This document shows positions 7,478 to 7,798 of a stretch of 7,798 nucleotides of DNA, in pieces. This DNA is from Bacteroidales bacterium. GTDB lineage: Bacteria > Bacteroidota > Bacteroidia > Bacteroidales > Dysgonomonadaceae. The position numbers were made by a program, and so were the translations under genes. Where the stretch lies: contig JAAZLV010000281.1 of assembly GCA_012799155.1 (NCBI GenBank), positions 1 to 7,798 on the forward strand. Reading direction: 5' to 3'. The notes below the pieces were generated by a model. The model had not been told where the DNA came from, made no database searches, and worked only from the letters and a program-made list of their open reading frames with translations. The number at the start of each line of letters is the position of its first letter. The stretch's first letter is position 1.

Positions 7478-7798
7478 TGAATAATAAATACTTCTACATC
7501 TCCTTACTTTTCATTATCTGTGCTGCGCTCGCCACGGCACAGGAAAATCCGAAATTAAACTATTTCTCGCTACAGGATGTGAGGTTGTTGGAGAGCCCCT
7601 TCAAGCATGCTGAAGATCTGAACAGAGACTATCTCCTGGAAATGGACGCCGATCGTCTGCTTGCTCCCTTTCTCAGGGAGGCTGGACTCCAGCCCAAGGC
7701 GGAGAGCTACACCAACTGGGAGAACAGCGGTCTTGACGGTCATATCGGAGGACATTACCTCTCCGCCCTGGCGCAGATGTTTGCTGCCACTGGTGATA
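7474..7798 (+). CDS. GH127 (DUF1680) beta-L-arabinofuranosidase, 5' part (3' end outside window)
   Basis: The frame stays open to the window end and gives 108 residues of a longer protein. Residues 1-23 look like a signal peptide: MMNNKYF, a hydrophobic core, then ALATA/QEN with a good signal peptidase I site. The mature N-terminus reads YFSLQDVRLLESPF, then LNRDYLLEMDADRLL, then NWENSGLDGHIGGHYLSAL near the window edge. These are the family's characteristic opening motifs (GLDGHIGGHYLSA and the LQDV..L..SPF segment). GH127 enzymes such as Bifidobacterium HypBA1 release beta-L-arabinofuranose using a zinc-bound Cys nucleophile; that region lies beyond the window, so activity cannot be confirmed. 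The family runs to about 650-800 residues. Some database entries for Bacteroides homologues carry an erroneous acetyl-CoA carboxylase name. It overlaps the GH51 stop by 4 nt. Confidence 0.9.
   Translation, partial: MMNNKYFYISLLFIICAALATAQENPKLNYFSLQDVRLLESPFKHAEDLNRDYLLEMDADRLLAPFLREAGLQPKAESYTNWENSGLDGHIGGHYLSALAQMFAATGD

Noticed and set aside
1..7798. tRNA/rRNA genes, insertion sequences, CRISPR arrays, riboswitches
   Set aside because: Coding sequence fills almost the whole window; no repeat array, transposase motif, terminal inverted repeat or structured RNA was seen.

Overview
This window reads as a chromosomal segment from a Bacteroidota bacterium, most likely order Bacteroidales. The grounds are: the proteins resemble Bacteroides-type arabinose enzymes; no start has a clear Shine-Dalgarno sequence, and several sit behind A-rich leaders; and sugar-catabolism genes are interleaved with genes for exported glycosidases, as in polysaccharide utilisation loci. 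Base composition looks close to 50% G+C by eye, which is higher than typical Bacteroides. A relative such as a Dysgonomonadaceae member is possible, but this is a guess.

All six genes lie on the + strand and almost fill the window. In order they are: the 3' part of araD (L-ribulose-5-phosphate 4-epimerase, 1-498), araA (L-arabinose isomerase, 532-2040), an exported GH43 arabinanase/arabinosidase (2063-3091), araB (ribulokinase, 3187-4860), an exported two-module GH51 alpha-L-arabinofuranosidase with a GH43-like N-terminus (4871-7477), and the 5' end of a GH127 beta-L-arabinofuranosidase (7474 to beyond the window). Gaps are 33, 22, 95 and 10 nt, followed by a 4-nt ATGA overlap, so the layout suggests one operon. 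The 95-nt, AT-rich gap before araB is the only sizeable non-coding stretch and the only visible place for an internal regulatory element.

The genes form one pathway. The three secreted glycosidases would release L-arabinose from arabinan, arabinoxylan or arabinosylated glycoprotein, covering both alpha (GH43, GH51) and beta (GH127) linkages. AraA, AraB and AraD would then convert L-arabinose through L-ribulose and L-ribulose-5-phosphate to D-xylulose-5-phosphate. No transporter, SusC/SusD pair, regulator, transketolase, RNA gene, mobile element or CRISPR array is visible here.

I found no clearly new system. The points most worth a second look are the GH43-like domain fused to GH51, which has Asn where catalytic Asp would be expected, the translational coupling of GH51 to GH127, and the interleaving of araA/araB with a secreted GH43 gene.
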